A stretch of DNA of 64,000 nucleotides from Marinifaba aquimaris (GCF_013328345.1 NZ_JABULX010000004.1:1-64000), one strand, 5' to 3'. Shown: positions 9,159 through 18,408, counted from the stretch's first letter. Numbers and translations are program-made. Notes: a model not told the origin generated them from the sequence alone.

Positions 9159-10772
9159 ATGGAAGAAATTCAAAATACGCTGAGGTTATTTCGCCAATAC
9201 CTCAAGGGTATATGGGTAAAGAAGCGATTTATCATAATCAGTACATGGTTAATCTGCCCTATTGGTTTTTTACTCGTGTCGGGCATGCCTGATAAATATG
9301 AATCCTCGGCAAAAGTTCATGCGGATACTCGGTCATTACTCAAGCCTCTTTTGAGAGGCTTGGCGGTGCAAACCAATCCAGATGCTGAAATTAAGTTAAT
9401 TGCAAGAACATTACTTTCACGGCCAAATGTTGAAGCAATTGCTCGAGAGACCGATCTTGATATCCAAGCAACGACAACTAATGCCTATGAATCGCTTATT
9501 AAAAGCTTGCAACAAGGGATTAAAGTAAAGTCTGCAGGTCGACAAAACCTCTACACAATCTCTTTTCTGCATCAAGACCCTAACGTTGCTGAAAAAGTTG
9601 TTACTGCAACATTGAATAAATTTGTTGAAAGTACATTAGGCCAAAACAGACAAGATTCAGATACTGCAACTAAGTTTTTATCTGAACAAATAGAAGAGTA
9701 CGTTCAGCGTCTTGAGATAGCTGAAAAACGCCTTGCAGATTTTAAGCGCAATTACACCGGTATGCTACCGGGCGAGAACTCCGGTTATTACTCTCAAGTT
9801 GCAGCGCTTACAAAGCAAGTGGAGTCGGTTGACCTAGAAATTCAAGAAAAGCGCACGATGTTGGACAATGTTAAAAAACGTATCCAGTCAATTACTGTGC
9901 CGAGTAACACAGGCTCTAATGCAATACAGACTCAGTATGACGACCGCATTGACTTACTAAAAGCCAACCTTGATGAGCTGTTAATACGTTTTACAGACAA
10001 CCACCCTGATGTTAAAGAAACAAAACGACGTCTTGGGTACCTTGAAAAACAACGCCAAAATGAGCTTGATGCACTTGCCAGTGTCGCTGTAGATGGTGAT
10101 ATTCCTACAGGTCAACTTAGCGAAAATGTCATCGTTCAGCAACTTAGTCTGCAACTTAGTGAGATTGAAGCTGAGTTAGTTTCTTTGAGAGTGAGAAAGA
10201 AGCGTCATAGTGATGATCTAGCTGAATTAAACAGTAAGATTGATATATTACCCGACATTGAAGCTAAATTGACGGCGTTAAATCGTGATTATGAAATTAC
10301 TAAAAATAAGTACGAAGAGTTACTCAATCGCCGAGAATCTGCTGAACTATCAAGAAAAGCCGATCAAAGTGCTGAAGATATTCAATTTAAAGTTATCGAG
10401 CCACCAAGAGTACCTCAGCAACCAACTGGTCCTAAACGACTAATTTTCTACACCCTTGTTTTAATTCTTGGGTTTGGTTCAGGTTTAGCTGTCGCATTTG
10501 TTGTATCTCAAATAAATCCTTTAGTCACATCAATTGAAGAGTTATCTAAAGCCACGGGACGCCCTGTTTTTGGGTTCGTTTCACACGTGGATATTGAAAA
10601 TATTGCTAAGACTAATCGTAAAAGAATGATTGTTTTCGTTTTTTCAAGTCTAGTTATCTTAACTCTTTTCCTTGCCTTCGTGGGAAGTGAAATTGTTTAC
10701 AGTGAAAGCTTGTTGAAAAAGTCTGGTGCATTACTCGAACTTTCTCGTAGCATTTTAGGGAGCTTGTTATGA
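9159..10772 (+). CDS. XrtA-locus polysaccharide chain-length determinant (Wzz-like, TIGR03007-like)
   Basis: This 537-residue polysaccharide co-polymerase has an N-terminal membrane segment (about 23-43) and a long periplasmic coiled-coil region (about 180-390) rich in EIAEKRL-type heptads. The pre-membrane PxxP motif (VIEPPRVPQQPTGPKR) leads into a second membrane helix near residue 435, and a further hydrophobic segment follows near 490-510. It controls chain length and couples polymerisation to export. Its stop overlaps the tyrosine kinase start (ATGA), so Wzz and kinase act as a split BY-kinase pair. Confidence 0.93.
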   Translation: MEEIQNTLRLFRQYLKGIWVKKRFIIISTWLICPIGFLLVSGMPDKYESSAKVHADTRSLLKPLLRGLAVQTNPDAEIKLIARTLLSRPNVEAIARETDLDIQATTTNAYESLIKSLQQGIKVKSAGRQNLYTISFLHQDPNVAEKVVTATLNKFVESTLGQNRQDSDTATKFLSEQIEEYVQRLEIAEKRLADFKRNYTGMLPGENSGYYSQVAALTKQVESVDLEIQEKRTMLDNVKKRIQSITVPSNTGSNAIQTQYDDRIDLLKANLDELLIRFTDNHPDVKETKRRLGYLEKQRQNELDALASVAVDGDIPTGQLSENVIVQQLSLQLSEIEAELVSLRVRKKRHSDDLAELNSKIDILPDIEAKLTALNRDYEITKNKYEELLNRRESAELSRKADQSAEDIQFKVIEPPRVPQQPTGPKRLIFYTLVLILGFGSGLAVAFVVSQINPLVTSIEELSKATGRPVFGFVSHVDIENIAKTNRKRMIVFVFSSLVILTLFLAFVGSEIVYSESLLKKSGALLELSRSILGSLL

Positions 10773-11749
10773 CCGATATAAATAAAGTGCTTCAAACAAA
10801 GAAGACATTGAAAGAAGAGTTAAAACAACAGGCAAAAGCCCGTGAAGAAATCGCAAAATCTATTGAAGCAAAAAATACAACAGATGCTGTATTTAGTGCT
10901 CAAGATGACTACAGTGATGCAGAAGAGCTACACTTTACAGCCACAGGAGAATCAGAGTCTAAAGCTCCGGGCTCTTCAGTAGACAGTGACGAAAATACCA
11001 AACAACTTAATCAAAATGCTAAGCATGTTTTTATAGATATCAACCGCCTTGAGGAACGAGGTTTTGTTGCACTTAATGAAAAACGTACTCACATTAATGA
11101 AGAGTATCGAGGTATTAAGCGCAAATTACTTAATAATGCTTTTGGTGCACTATCAAATACGATGGAACGTGGAAACTTGATAGTTGTAACGAGTGCTAGG
11201 CCCAATGAAGGTAAGACTTTTAATGCCATCAATCTAGCTTTGAGCATTGCACTTGAAAAAGATAAAACAGTTTTATTTGTTGATGCCGATGTACTTAAGC
11301 CTAGTGTCAGTAATGAATTAGAAATCAATCCTCAGGAAGGTCTAATTGAGTACTTATCTGGTGAAGTCAACGATGTTTCAGATATTATTTATCAAACTAA
11401 TATCGATACTCTTAGAATTATTCCAGCAGGTAAAACTCACCATTTGTCTAATGAGTTATTAGCAAGTGAGAGAATGGTGCAATTAGTTGAAGAGTTTTCG
11501 ACCCGATACCCAGATCGTGTTGTGGTTTTTGATGCACCTCCATTGCTCGGTGTAAATGAGACAACTATTTTAGCTGAACTATCTGGCCAAGCAGTGATTG
11601 TTGTTGAGTCAAATAAGTCAAAGTTAGCTGAAGTAAGAGAAGCAGTTTCACTGTTGCCTGAAAATTTAGCAGTTGGTTTTGTCATGAACAAGGCACTAGA
11701 TACAAGTGATAGAGGTTATGGTTATTACTACGGCTACGGTCAGGAATAA
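10769..11749 (+). CDS. XrtA-associated tyrosine autokinase (TIGR03018-like)
   Basis: This 326-residue cytoplasmic bacterial tyrosine kinase has Walker A TSARPNEGKT (about 141-150), Walker A' VLFVDAD (168-174) and Walker B VVVFDAP. The tail holds the expected tyrosine cluster YGYYYGYG, the autophosphorylation site. An N-terminal region of about 80 residues is polar, low-complexity and partly coiled-coil. ATGA coupling to the chain-length gene fits the known requirement of BY-kinases for a membrane activator. Phosphorylation cycles tune chain length and export. Nothing is missing. Confidence 0.93.
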   Translation: MTDINKVLQTKKTLKEELKQQAKAREEIAKSIEAKNTTDAVFSAQDDYSDAEELHFTATGESESKAPGSSVDSDENTKQLNQNAKHVFIDINRLEERGFVALNEKRTHINEEYRGIKRKLLNNAFGALSNTMERGNLIVVTSARPNEGKTFNAINLALSIALEKDKTVLFVDADVLKPSVSNELEINPQEGLIEYLSGEVNDVSDIIYQTNIDTLRIIPAGKTHHLSNELLASERMVQLVEEFSTRYPDRVVVFDAPPLLGVNETTILAELSGQAVIVVESNKSKLAEVREAVSLLPENLAVGFVMNKALDTSDRGYGYYYGYGQE

Positions 11750-11771
11750 CTTTTCGATTTAAGGCAAAGGA

Positions 11772-13259
11772 ATGAGTTCAAAGATACCCTGTCGTTTTAT
11801 TTTACTCACTGGCCTAAGTGTCAGTTGCAGTGCATTTTCAGGCGACCTAAAAATATCTCCAGAGATTTCTTCATCTATATATTTTCTAGACAAAGTAGAA
11901 TCTTTGGATTTAGATTACGAGGATCAAACTGCATATGAGTTAAAACCAAGCTTAGCATTAACTTACAGTAGCTATGCACTTGATTCAAAAGCAAATATTA
12001 GCCATAACTACATTGAAAACTCCGCCAGTGGTGCTGAAAGCCAGAATATTACTGAAGCGGAATTGGAAAATAAACTATACCTCTTAGATAAGCGTGTTAC
12101 ATTCGAACTCGGCGCTGACAGAAGCTTTCAAAATATCGACTCAACGAATCCATTTTTTACTGATCCCATTTATGGTCAATCCAATTTCACTGATGTGGAT
12201 GAGTTTAGTACAGGCCTAGTGTTTAATAATTTGAACAAAAAAAATTGGCAAATTTCAAGTAGTGTAAGAGCGACTAAAACCGATGTCGATATAGAGAGAG
12301 ACGAGTTGCAATCTGAGCAGCCTGTTTATTCTAATTTGGTGAACGCTACACGATTACAAAGCAGTGTAATCCTAGGTTATAGTTCAAATCGATTTTATTC
12401 ATACTTCAATGGTGTTTATACCAAAACTGATAAAGAGGACTTTAGCGACCAAGAGTCCCAAAGGGCAAGTTTTAATGCTGGGGTGCCTATCTGGCATGGA
12501 TTGGGTTTAGCTATCAATGCCAGCCATGAAAAAAATGATGCAAATAGAGGTAATATTGATAATGCTGATATTAGCTATGACTCTTGGGGTGCTGGTTTAA
12601 CATGGCGCTTTTCAAAGCGCTCTTATGCTGAAGTTACCTATAATCAAGATGACCAAAGCGGTAATAGTGAGTTTGTTGCATACAGGTTAAACTGGCAACC
12701 ATCAAATAGAACTAAACTAAGTGCTGAATATTCAAAACGCTTTTATGGTGATGCATACAATGTTGATTTTAGTTGGCAAGGTAAGCGCATCAAATCACAA
12801 CTAAGTTACATTGAAGAAGTGACGTCAATTAGTCAAATTATTCCTTCAGAAGAAAGTAATAATGGATATATCTTAGTCGATCGAATTTCATTGAATAAGA
12901 CAGGACAATTTAGTGTCAGCTTCAAACAAAGGCGATTAAATACTGAGATAAAGCTATCTTCAACAGATAGAGAGCAACTTGATAATTCAGATGGGCAAAT
13001 TGTTTATTCTGCAACTTTAACTTCTACTTTACAGGTTGGAAGAAAAAACAGCGCGAGAGTATCTTTAAGTTATTCTGATTCGGATTACAAACTTCAAAAT
13101 AGGCAAGAAGAAACTACCACAGCTGAAGCTAGCTTTAAAAGAAATATTAACCCTCAAACTGACGTTAGCTTAAACTACCGCATAAGTTCTAGAGATTCTA
13201 ATTTACAGTACTCCAATTTTGAAAGGCGCATTTGGTTGTCCTTTAACCATAAATTTTAG
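11772..13259 (+). CDS. PEP-CTERM-system outer-membrane beta-barrel protein (TIGR03016-like)
   Basis: The product is 495 residues with a signal peptide ending near SCSAFSGD. The rest is alternating amphipathic strands and ends in a strand with C-terminal Phe (IWLSFNHKF), the hallmark of outer-membrane beta-barrels. Size and position after the tyrosine kinase match the uncharacterised PEP-CTERM-associated family TIGR03016. It may form or assist the outer-membrane passage for the polysaccharide, which is inferred. AAAGG lies just before ATG 11772. It is the last clearly intact gene before the decayed stretch. Confidence 0.88.
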   Translation: MSSKIPCRFILLTGLSVSCSAFSGDLKISPEISSSIYFLDKVESLDLDYEDQTAYELKPSLALTYSSYALDSKANISHNYIENSASGAESQNITEAELENKLYLLDKRVTFELGADRSFQNIDSTNPFFTDPIYGQSNFTDVDEFSTGLVFNNLNKKNWQISSSVRATKTDVDIERDELQSEQPVYSNLVNATRLQSSVILGYSSNRFYSYFNGVYTKTDKEDFSDQESQRASFNAGVPIWHGLGLAINASHEKNDANRGNIDNADISYDSWGAGLTWRFSKRSYAEVTYNQDDQSGNSEFVAYRLNWQPSNRTKLSAEYSKRFYGDAYNVDFSWQGKRIKSQLSYIEEVTSISQIIPSEESNNGYILVDRISLNKTGQFSVSFKQRRLNTEIKLSSTDREQLDNSDGQIVYSATLTSTLQVGRKNSARVSLSYSDSDYKLQNRQEETTTAEASFKRNINPQTDVSLNYRISSRDSNLQYSNFERRIWLSFNHKF

Positions 13260-13591
13260 TCCTCAATTGTATATTTAATTTACAGTTGATAAGTTCGTTG
13301 TATTTATATTTTAGATACAACGACTTATAAACTTGTTCAATACATGCAATCTACTCACTAGCTAAGTCAAGTTTGTCACTGGCAGTGTTTGGCAGTTATA
13401 TACCACGGTTAATATGGCTTTGTGATAGGAGTAAGCCGACAAAGAAAATAATGTTTATGTTACAAAGCTAGGGCAATTCTTAAAAAAGGCTGGGCCTGGT
13501 GTAGTTTTAGCTTCTCTTCCTGCCCAGTCTGTTTGGGCCACCCAGGCTGGCCTTAATATGGGCTCAATCGGAGCTCAGTGCATGCTTCAAC
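13260..13591. other. Non-coding gap with hairpin, TGGCAG repeat and displaced coding remnant
   Basis: This is the largest gap in the window, 332 bases. It contains an imperfect inverted repeat at 13289-13328 without a T tract. It also has a direct repeat TGGCAG at 13380-13385 and 13390-13395 that resembles a sigma-54 element but has 9 rather than 10 bases between GG and GC. AGGAG lies at 13427-13431, and from 13451 a coding-like stretch belongs to the N-terminus of the next gene in a shifted frame. A promoter for the downstream module is likely here but not proven. Confidence 0.55.
13289..13328. other. Imperfect stem-loop
   Basis: ATAAGTTCGTTGTAT (13289-13303) pairs with ATACAACGACTTAT (13315-13328) with one bulged base and an 11-base AT-rich loop. 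No T run follows, so it is a poor intrinsic terminator. It could be a weak terminator for the export operon or an RNA-processing or protein-binding site. Confidence 0.5.
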
Positions 13592-13649
13592 ATGGTCTCA
13601 AAGCCAAACAAAGTTATTCTTTCAGATGGCTTCTGTGCTCAAAAATTTA
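13451..13649 (+). pseudogene. Displaced N-terminal segment of the following gene
   Basis: From ATG 13451 the frame stops at TAG 13469. In a neighbouring frame, bases 13459 to about 13560 read KLGQFLKKAGPGVVLASLP followed by AQSVWA. This looks like the n-, h- and c-regions of a Tat/Sec-type signal of the 'RRxFLKKAG' kind ending at an Ala-rich cleavage site. That frame has no start codon and ends at a TAA near 13650, while the downstream coding frame is the same as that of ATG 13451. The simplest reading is a signal-bearing protein with two indels, one on each side of the signal region. No homopolymer explains them. Confidence 0.5.
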
Positions 13650-14050
13650 AACCTAGTTCTATTGATAGAAATAGCGTCTTTACTTCCCATTTCAGTGGTA
13701 TTCCAATCGGTTTAAAATTAAACCAGCAAGGTCAGTGCACATTAGGCAAAGGAAAAGATTTAATTTTAGTTAATCCCAACCAAATTAGTCTATTTCATTG
13801 CCTTTGGTATTCAGGTGAGGGCAAAGGTAAAATTGGCGGCCCAAAAAATGTTAATACTCAAATGGTTGCAATGTTACTTAATGCTGCTAATCATGGTCTT
13901 AATGGGATACATTATCCAATCCTTTCTCAATTTGGTGGACCTTACGCTAACTTGCAGACATTTGCTCAGTTCTTGTACCAAAGTGCTTTGATTGACCCTC
14001 AAGGTGTAGGGCAAACCTTATCTGACACGATAGATTCTTTCCATGCATAA
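13592..14050 (+). CDS. Uncharacterised protein, probably the C-terminal part of a broken secreted protein
   Basis: The frame is 152 residues from ATG 13592. The family is not firmly recognised. The C-terminal half (AMLLNAANHGLNGIHYPI and QTFAQFLYQSALIDPQGV) resembles small secreted proteins I associate with HPr-rel-A/XrtA loci, in which a signal peptide precedes this domain. Here the signal-like sequence lies upstream in another frame, so either the ORF starts internally and yields a cytosolic fragment, or it is part of a pseudogene. No clear Shine-Dalgarno precedes ATG 13592. The PqqD-like gene follows after 14 bases. Confidence 0.5.
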   Translation: MVSKPNKVILSDGFCAQKFKPSSIDRNSVFTSHFSGIPIGLKLNQQGQCTLGKGKDLILVNPNQISLFHCLWYSGEGKGKIGGPKNVNTQMVAMLLNAANHGLNGIHYPILSQFGGPYANLQTFAQFLYQSALIDPQGVGQTLSDTIDSFHA

Positions 14051-14064
14051 TCTTCAGGTATTTT

Positions 14065-14280
14065 GTGAAAGAGCTTGTTACTAGTAAAGATTTGATTGTT
14101 CATATATTTGAAGATAAGTCAGGTTCAAGCTTCTTTCACGTTACTTCTGGACAGTGTTTAACCTTTAACCTTTGTTGGTCAGAAGTTAAAAGTAAATACG
14201 ATTCAGGTACTTGCCCTTCGAATGATGCGTTAAGAATGATCAACACTCTAATTAAGCATAATTTTATAAGCGAAATATAA
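14065..14280 (+). CDS. PqqD-like peptide, HPr-rel-A system
   Basis: This 71-residue protein starts at GTG 14065, with AGG at a suitable distance. Its size, position directly before an HprK-related kinase and composition match the small PqqD-family protein of the HPr-rel-A system (TIGR04353). PqqD relatives bind peptides for modifying enzymes, but the target of this system is not established. The coding frame is intact. The kinase partner just downstream is frameshifted, so this protein may have lost its function. Assignment rests mainly on context because the sequence is short and divergent. Confidence 0.65.
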   Translation: MKELVTSKDLIVHIFEDKSGSSFFHVTSGQCLTFNLCWSEVKSKYDSGTCPSNDALRMINTLIKHNFISEI

Positions 14281-14281
14281 T

Positions 14282-15140
14282 TTGGATAGCCAATACTTTT
14301 TAGATTTATCACCATTTAACTTTCAAATTACCACTAACTCTAAATTAGTCACAGAAAATTTAAAGAGGTTGTATCTAGACAAATTATCTGAATACCGTGG
14401 CCAAGTTTATGATTATCAGGTTAATGTATCAAAACCTGCTGGTTTAAGAGGGCTTTTAAAAAAGCAATGTGAGTTCAAATCTGACCAGTTTGAACCATTT
14501 AAGCCTTTAAAATACAACCATGCTTGCCTTTTTAGAATGGGGAATGAACTTGACTATAGCCAATCACGAAATGCAATTCGTTGTTCTGCATGCTGCTGTT
14601 TTAGCTAAAGGCCAAGATGCCGTTGTATTTCCTGCACCACCTGGCTCGGGGAAAAGTACGCTCACAACTTACCTAGCTTTTTCCGGGTGGCGGCTAATGT
14701 CTGATGAGATGACTCTACTAAAACCTCATTCATTGTCAGTAACCCCTTTTGTCAGACCTATTTGTTTAAAAAATCAATCAATCCAGCTAGCAAAGCAGTG
14801 GTTTCCTGATGGAACGTTCTCGACTATTGCACGTGATACACACAAAGGTGACGTTATCCATTTAAGCCCGCCTGATAATGCTTGGGATAATCAATCTCAA
14901 CAGGCGGAGATCAAAGCAATCATATTTCCTCAATATCAGGCCAATACTAAATTTGAAGTGTATATTCTTAATGAAGCTCAAGCTTTTTCTAGTCTATCTA
15001 AAAATGCATTTAACTATGGGGTTGCAGGCGATATTGGTTTTAAAAGTTTGGTTAATGCAGCTCAAAAAGTGCCATGCTTTGAAGTTAATTACAACAATAT
15101 TGCTGATTTAGAAGGGGTTATCGAGACGGAGATCTTTTGA
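14282..15140 (+). pseudogene. HprK-related kinase A, frameshifted at a T5 run
   Basis: Two frames together give one protein of the HprK_rel_A family (TIGR04352). The first, from TTG 14282, covers the N-terminal half through KPLKYNHACL. The second carries LEWGMNLTIANHE, the P-loop PAPPGSGKST, SGWRLMSDEM, RPICLKNQSI and KNAFNYG. The join falls on TTTTT at 14529-14533. Removing one T gives HACLLEWGMN, matching the conserved LLEWG-N core. As sequenced, translation ends at 14608 before the P-loop, so no kinase is made unless the run slips. HprK relatives phosphorylate a protein or small molecule, but the substrate here is unknown. The stop TGA overlaps an ATG at 15140. Confidence 0.85.
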
Positions 15141-15196
15141 TGGGAAAGAAAAAATTAGGCGAACCGTCATATATATAACTTGTTGTAGATATATAT

Positions 15197-16255
15197 TTGC
15201 ACCCTGAAACAGCAATTAGCATTTCAGATGAAAAGTGGAGCCATATCTTACTTATTCTAAGGCATCAGCAAGTACTGGCTCGTTACTACTATATTCTCAA
15301 TAAAGCCCAAGTATTTGAGCAACTTAGCCCATACGTTAAAAGACATTTGCTCAATAGTAAAGTTCTCGCTGATAAACAAAAAAGGCAAATATTTTTTGAA
15401 ACTGAGCAGTTATCCAAGGCTTTATATACTTTAGATATTAATCCCATTTTCTTAAAAGGCGCTGCTTATACACTGATTAACAATTTTGTATCTGAGGGGC
15501 GTAAGTATAGTTATATAGATATCTTAGTATCGGAAGAACAACTTAATTACGTTGAACAAAGCTTAATTATTGATAATTGGTTTGGTGAAGAAATCAGTGC
15601 TTATGATCAGCACTACTATCGAAAATGGGCACATGAAATACCTCCTTTGATACACGCTGAAAGAGGTACTACATTAGATGTGCATCAAAATTGGGTACCA
15701 GTGGTATCAAACCGATCGATTGATCCAACTGTACTCAATGGATATATAGAAGAGACGAAAGGCGGTTACTTAGTACTAAAGCCTGAAGCCATGATTGCTC
15801 ATAGCTTAATTCACCTTTTTTTTGATGAAGACTTTAAGCATGGATACAGAGATTTACTGGATTTAGATATCTTATTTAAACAGCATTGCACTGCGCTTTT
15901 TCATCAAAACTTAGTAGAGCTAATGGATAAACTTGGCTTTAGTTTTGAATTGTTTTTAAGTTATCGATACTGCAAGCAGTTACTTTCTACTCCCATACCT
16001 GAAGAAGCTTACCAAGCATTAGCTGTAAGGTATAAAAATAAAAAATTAATCCTATTGGATTATATATTTAACCGAGTGCTTGGGCCCAGTCACCCTAAGT
16101 ACGACGAAAAACCTATCAATTTAGCTTTAATGATGGCTTTTATCAGAGGCCATTATTTAAAAATGCCGATACCGACTTTAATGTTTCATTGTAGCTATAA
16201 ATCGACTATTTATTTAATTGAGTTAATCTTTGGAAAAAACGTTTTTCTCAAATAA
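15197..16255 (+). CDS. Nucleotidyltransferase-family protein (NTP_transf_5-like), likely decaying
   Basis: The 352-residue frame starts at TTG 15197 with no Shine-Dalgarno. The core FLKGAAYTLINNF...GRKYSYIDILVSEEQL matches the family pattern KGxAL...GR..SDIDLLV, but the first Asp of the expected DxD pair is Tyr (TAT 15512-15514) while the second Asp is kept. A VHQNWVP segment and an AHSLIHLFFDEDF segment also fit the family. An ATG at 15140 overlapping the kinase stop is in the same frame but meets TAA at 15176-15178. Members accompany HprK-related kinases in the HPr-rel-A system. With a metal ligand lost and no good start, activity is doubtful. Confidence 0.75.
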   Translation: MHPETAISISDEKWSHILLILRHQQVLARYYYILNKAQVFEQLSPYVKRHLLNSKVLADKQKRQIFFETEQLSKALYTLDINPIFLKGAAYTLINNFVSEGRKYSYIDILVSEEQLNYVEQSLIIDNWFGEEISAYDQHYYRKWAHEIPPLIHAERGTTLDVHQNWVPVVSNRSIDPTVLNGYIEETKGGYLVLKPEAMIAHSLIHLFFDEDFKHGYRDLLDLDILFKQHCTALFHQNLVELMDKLGFSFELFLSYRYCKQLLSTPIPEEAYQALAVRYKNKKLILLDYIFNRVLGPSHPKYDEKPINLALMMAFIRGHYLKMPIPTLMFHCSYKSTIYLIELIFGKNVFLK

Positions 16256-16362
16256 AATAGTAAATAATTAATATTCGAATAAAATTGAGTACTAGCACTC
16301 GAAAACTCTTTTAAACATCAGTAATATTACGTTTCGCAATATAAAAATAAGAGACGCAACAA

Positions 16363-18408
16363 ATGGAATTATTGTCGGGAGTAGGTTATTCGCTTGCAAG
16401 CGTTGCTTTCTTATTAACGGGTTTTTTATTACTCACTACTCAAACTCAACACTATATAAAAAACTGCTTACTTTGTTTCTGCACACTCACTTGTATATGG
16501 TCTGGGGTCTACTCGTACACAAGCTTCAATAGTCAAGATGCAATTCTGTATATTCCGCTATTAGAAACGATTAAAAATGTTGCTTGGTTGCTTTTAATAA
16601 CCGGTATTTTAAACACCAATATTACAAGCTTTAGGCAGCACCTGACGAATACTGTTTTTTTATTACCTGCACTTGTTTTTTCATTACCCACATTTGCCAT
16701 TTATTTTTTTAATTTGCCGACAAGTGTCAGCCATCAATTACTGATATTAGCATCGGTAATATCGCCTTTATTACAACTAATTTTCATCGAACAGCTTTAT
16801 CGCAAATCTGAAAATGACCTCTGGGGCTACAAGCCTTTTATTATTGCTATAGCCACAGCCAGTATCTTTGATTTTTATATTTTTTCTGAGAGTCTTTTGG
16901 TACAAAAATTTGAGCCGCATTACTTAACAGCAAGAGCGTATGTCTATTTGGTCGTTGTTCCATTTATCGTGTTATCGATTAAGCGCATACAATCTTGGAA
17001 CCTAAGAATATACGTATCTAGGGAAATCGTATTACAAAGCTCTTTGTTAATGCTAGCTGGGTTGTACTTCTTGCTTATGGCAGCAGTGGGATATTTTATT
17101 AACAGTATTGGGGCGACCTGGTCAGGTGCTATGCAAGTGATATTTAGTTGTATAGCTATATTATTTATCCTGACTGTATTCATTTCAGACAACTTTCGAA
17201 AAGCGTTTAAAATTTACATTGGCAAACACTTTTTTGCTAACCAATTTGATTATCGTGAAGAGTGGCTTAAATTAACTAAAACGCTCGAGTCTTCATCTAA
17301 CCACCAAACGTGTTATCAAGCTGGTTTGCGAGGCATGCTAAATGCAATTCAATATAATCGAGGGGCTTATTACCGGGTGTCAAAATCAGGTGTTGAGTCT
17401 ATGGCCAACATTAACATGTCTTTAAATGTAAACGCATTGAATGAAATTGTTGCCATCTTACCTGTAATCAAAGAATCGCATTGGATCTTCGATATTGAAG
17501 CTATCAAGACGGGACATTCTGACTATAAAGATATGAATTTGTCAGTGGAGAATCTGCATACGGCAAAAATTAATATTCTTATTCCGGTATTTGTCGCTAA
17601 TCAGCTACATGGTTTATTTTTGTTAGGTGTAGATAATCACACCACTAAATTGAAATTAAACTGGGAGATCAGGGATTATATTAATGCGATCACTTCACAA
17701 ATTGGCAGTTACTTCAGTTTGCAAGAAACCAGCAGCGCACTGGCTGAGAATGCCCAGTTTGCCGCATTTAACAGAATGTCTGCTTTTGTTGTACACGATC
17801 TCAAAAATGTTGTCGCGCAGATCAATTTGATTATTCAAAATAGTCAACACCATAAACACAACCCTGAATTCATTGATGATACGTTTGAGACACTCGAGCA
17901 TACTCAAGCAAGAATGACTAAAATGCTCGACTTACTGATGAATAAACAAGTAACGGATGAACAGAAACAGTTCAGTAATTTAAATATACTGATTGAAAAA
18001 TTACTAAAAACAAAATTTGAAAATACGTCTCCTTTACCGGACTTTGCTGCTGCAGATTGGGCAGAGATGGCAATAGACCCTGATCGCTTTTCCCATGTAC
18101 TTGCACACCTTATTGATAATGCTCAACAAGCATGTGATGAATCTGGGCAAGTCAATATCAATTTGCATAAGACTGATAGCCATGTACACATAGAAATTAC
18201 CGATACGGGTTGCGGCATGTCAGATGATTTCATTCAAAACAGACTATTTAAGCCATTTGACACAACTAAAGGCAACGCCGGTATGGGAATTGGTGCTTAC
18301 GATGCGAAGGTTTTTGCAGAGTCCTATAGCGGTCAGTTAAATGTTGATAGCCAGTTGGGAGAAGGAACCAAAATGACAATGATTTTAGCTTTTAACAAGG
18401 AGCAATAA
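16363..18408 (+). CDS. prsK: XrtA/PEP-CTERM system sensor histidine kinase PrsK
   Basis: This 681-residue protein has about eight N-terminal membrane segments (to residue 275), a GAF-like region (about 305-450), a phospho-accepting His in VVHDLKNVV (His478) and a HATPase_c domain (about 568-680). The ATPase boxes are IDNAQQA, DTGCGMS, LFKPFDTTKG and GMGIGAYDAK. This layout is that of PrsK (TIGR02916), the kinase of the two-component system that drives PEP-CTERM gene expression through sigma-54. All kinase boxes are intact. Its stop abuts the GTG of prsR, which is broken, so the signal currently has no complete partner in this locus. Confidence 0.95.
   Translation: MELLSGVGYSLASVAFLLTGFLLLTTQTQHYIKNCLLCFCTLTCIWSGVYSYTSFNSQDAILYIPLLETIKNVAWLLLITGILNTNITSFRQHLTNTVFLLPALVFSLPTFAIYFFNLPTSVSHQLLILASVISPLLQLIFIEQLYRKSENDLWGYKPFIIAIATASIFDFYIFSESLLVQKFEPHYLTARAYVYLVVVPFIVLSIKRIQSWNLRIYVSREIVLQSSLLMLAGLYFLLMAAVGYFINSIGATWSGAMQVIFSCIAILFILTVFISDNFRKAFKIYIGKHFFANQFDYREEWLKLTKTLESSSNHQTCYQAGLRGMLNAIQYNRGAYYRVSKSGVESMANINMSLNVNALNEIVAILPVIKESHWIFDIEAIKTGHSDYKDMNLSVENLHTAKINILIPVFVANQLHGLFLLGVDNHTTKLKLNWEIRDYINAITSQIGSYFSLQETSSALAENAQFAAFNRMSAFVVHDLKNVVAQINLIIQNSQHHKHNPEFIDDTFETLEHTQARMTKMLDLLMNKQVTDEQKQFSNLNILIEKLLKTKFENTSPLPDFAAADWAEMAIDPDRFSHVLAHLIDNAQQACDESGQVNINLHKTDSHVHIEITDTGCGMSDDFIQNRLFKPFDTTKGNAGMGIGAYDAKVFAESYSGQLNVDSQLGEGTKMTMILAFNKEQ

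Noticed and set aside
13489-13600. Stretch with 'ggctgggcctggtg' and 'cccaggctgg' resembling human Alu sequence, possible contamination
   Set aside because: The match is only a few short words. In one frame the same bases read as a credible bacterial signal peptide, and flanks are bacterial on both sides.
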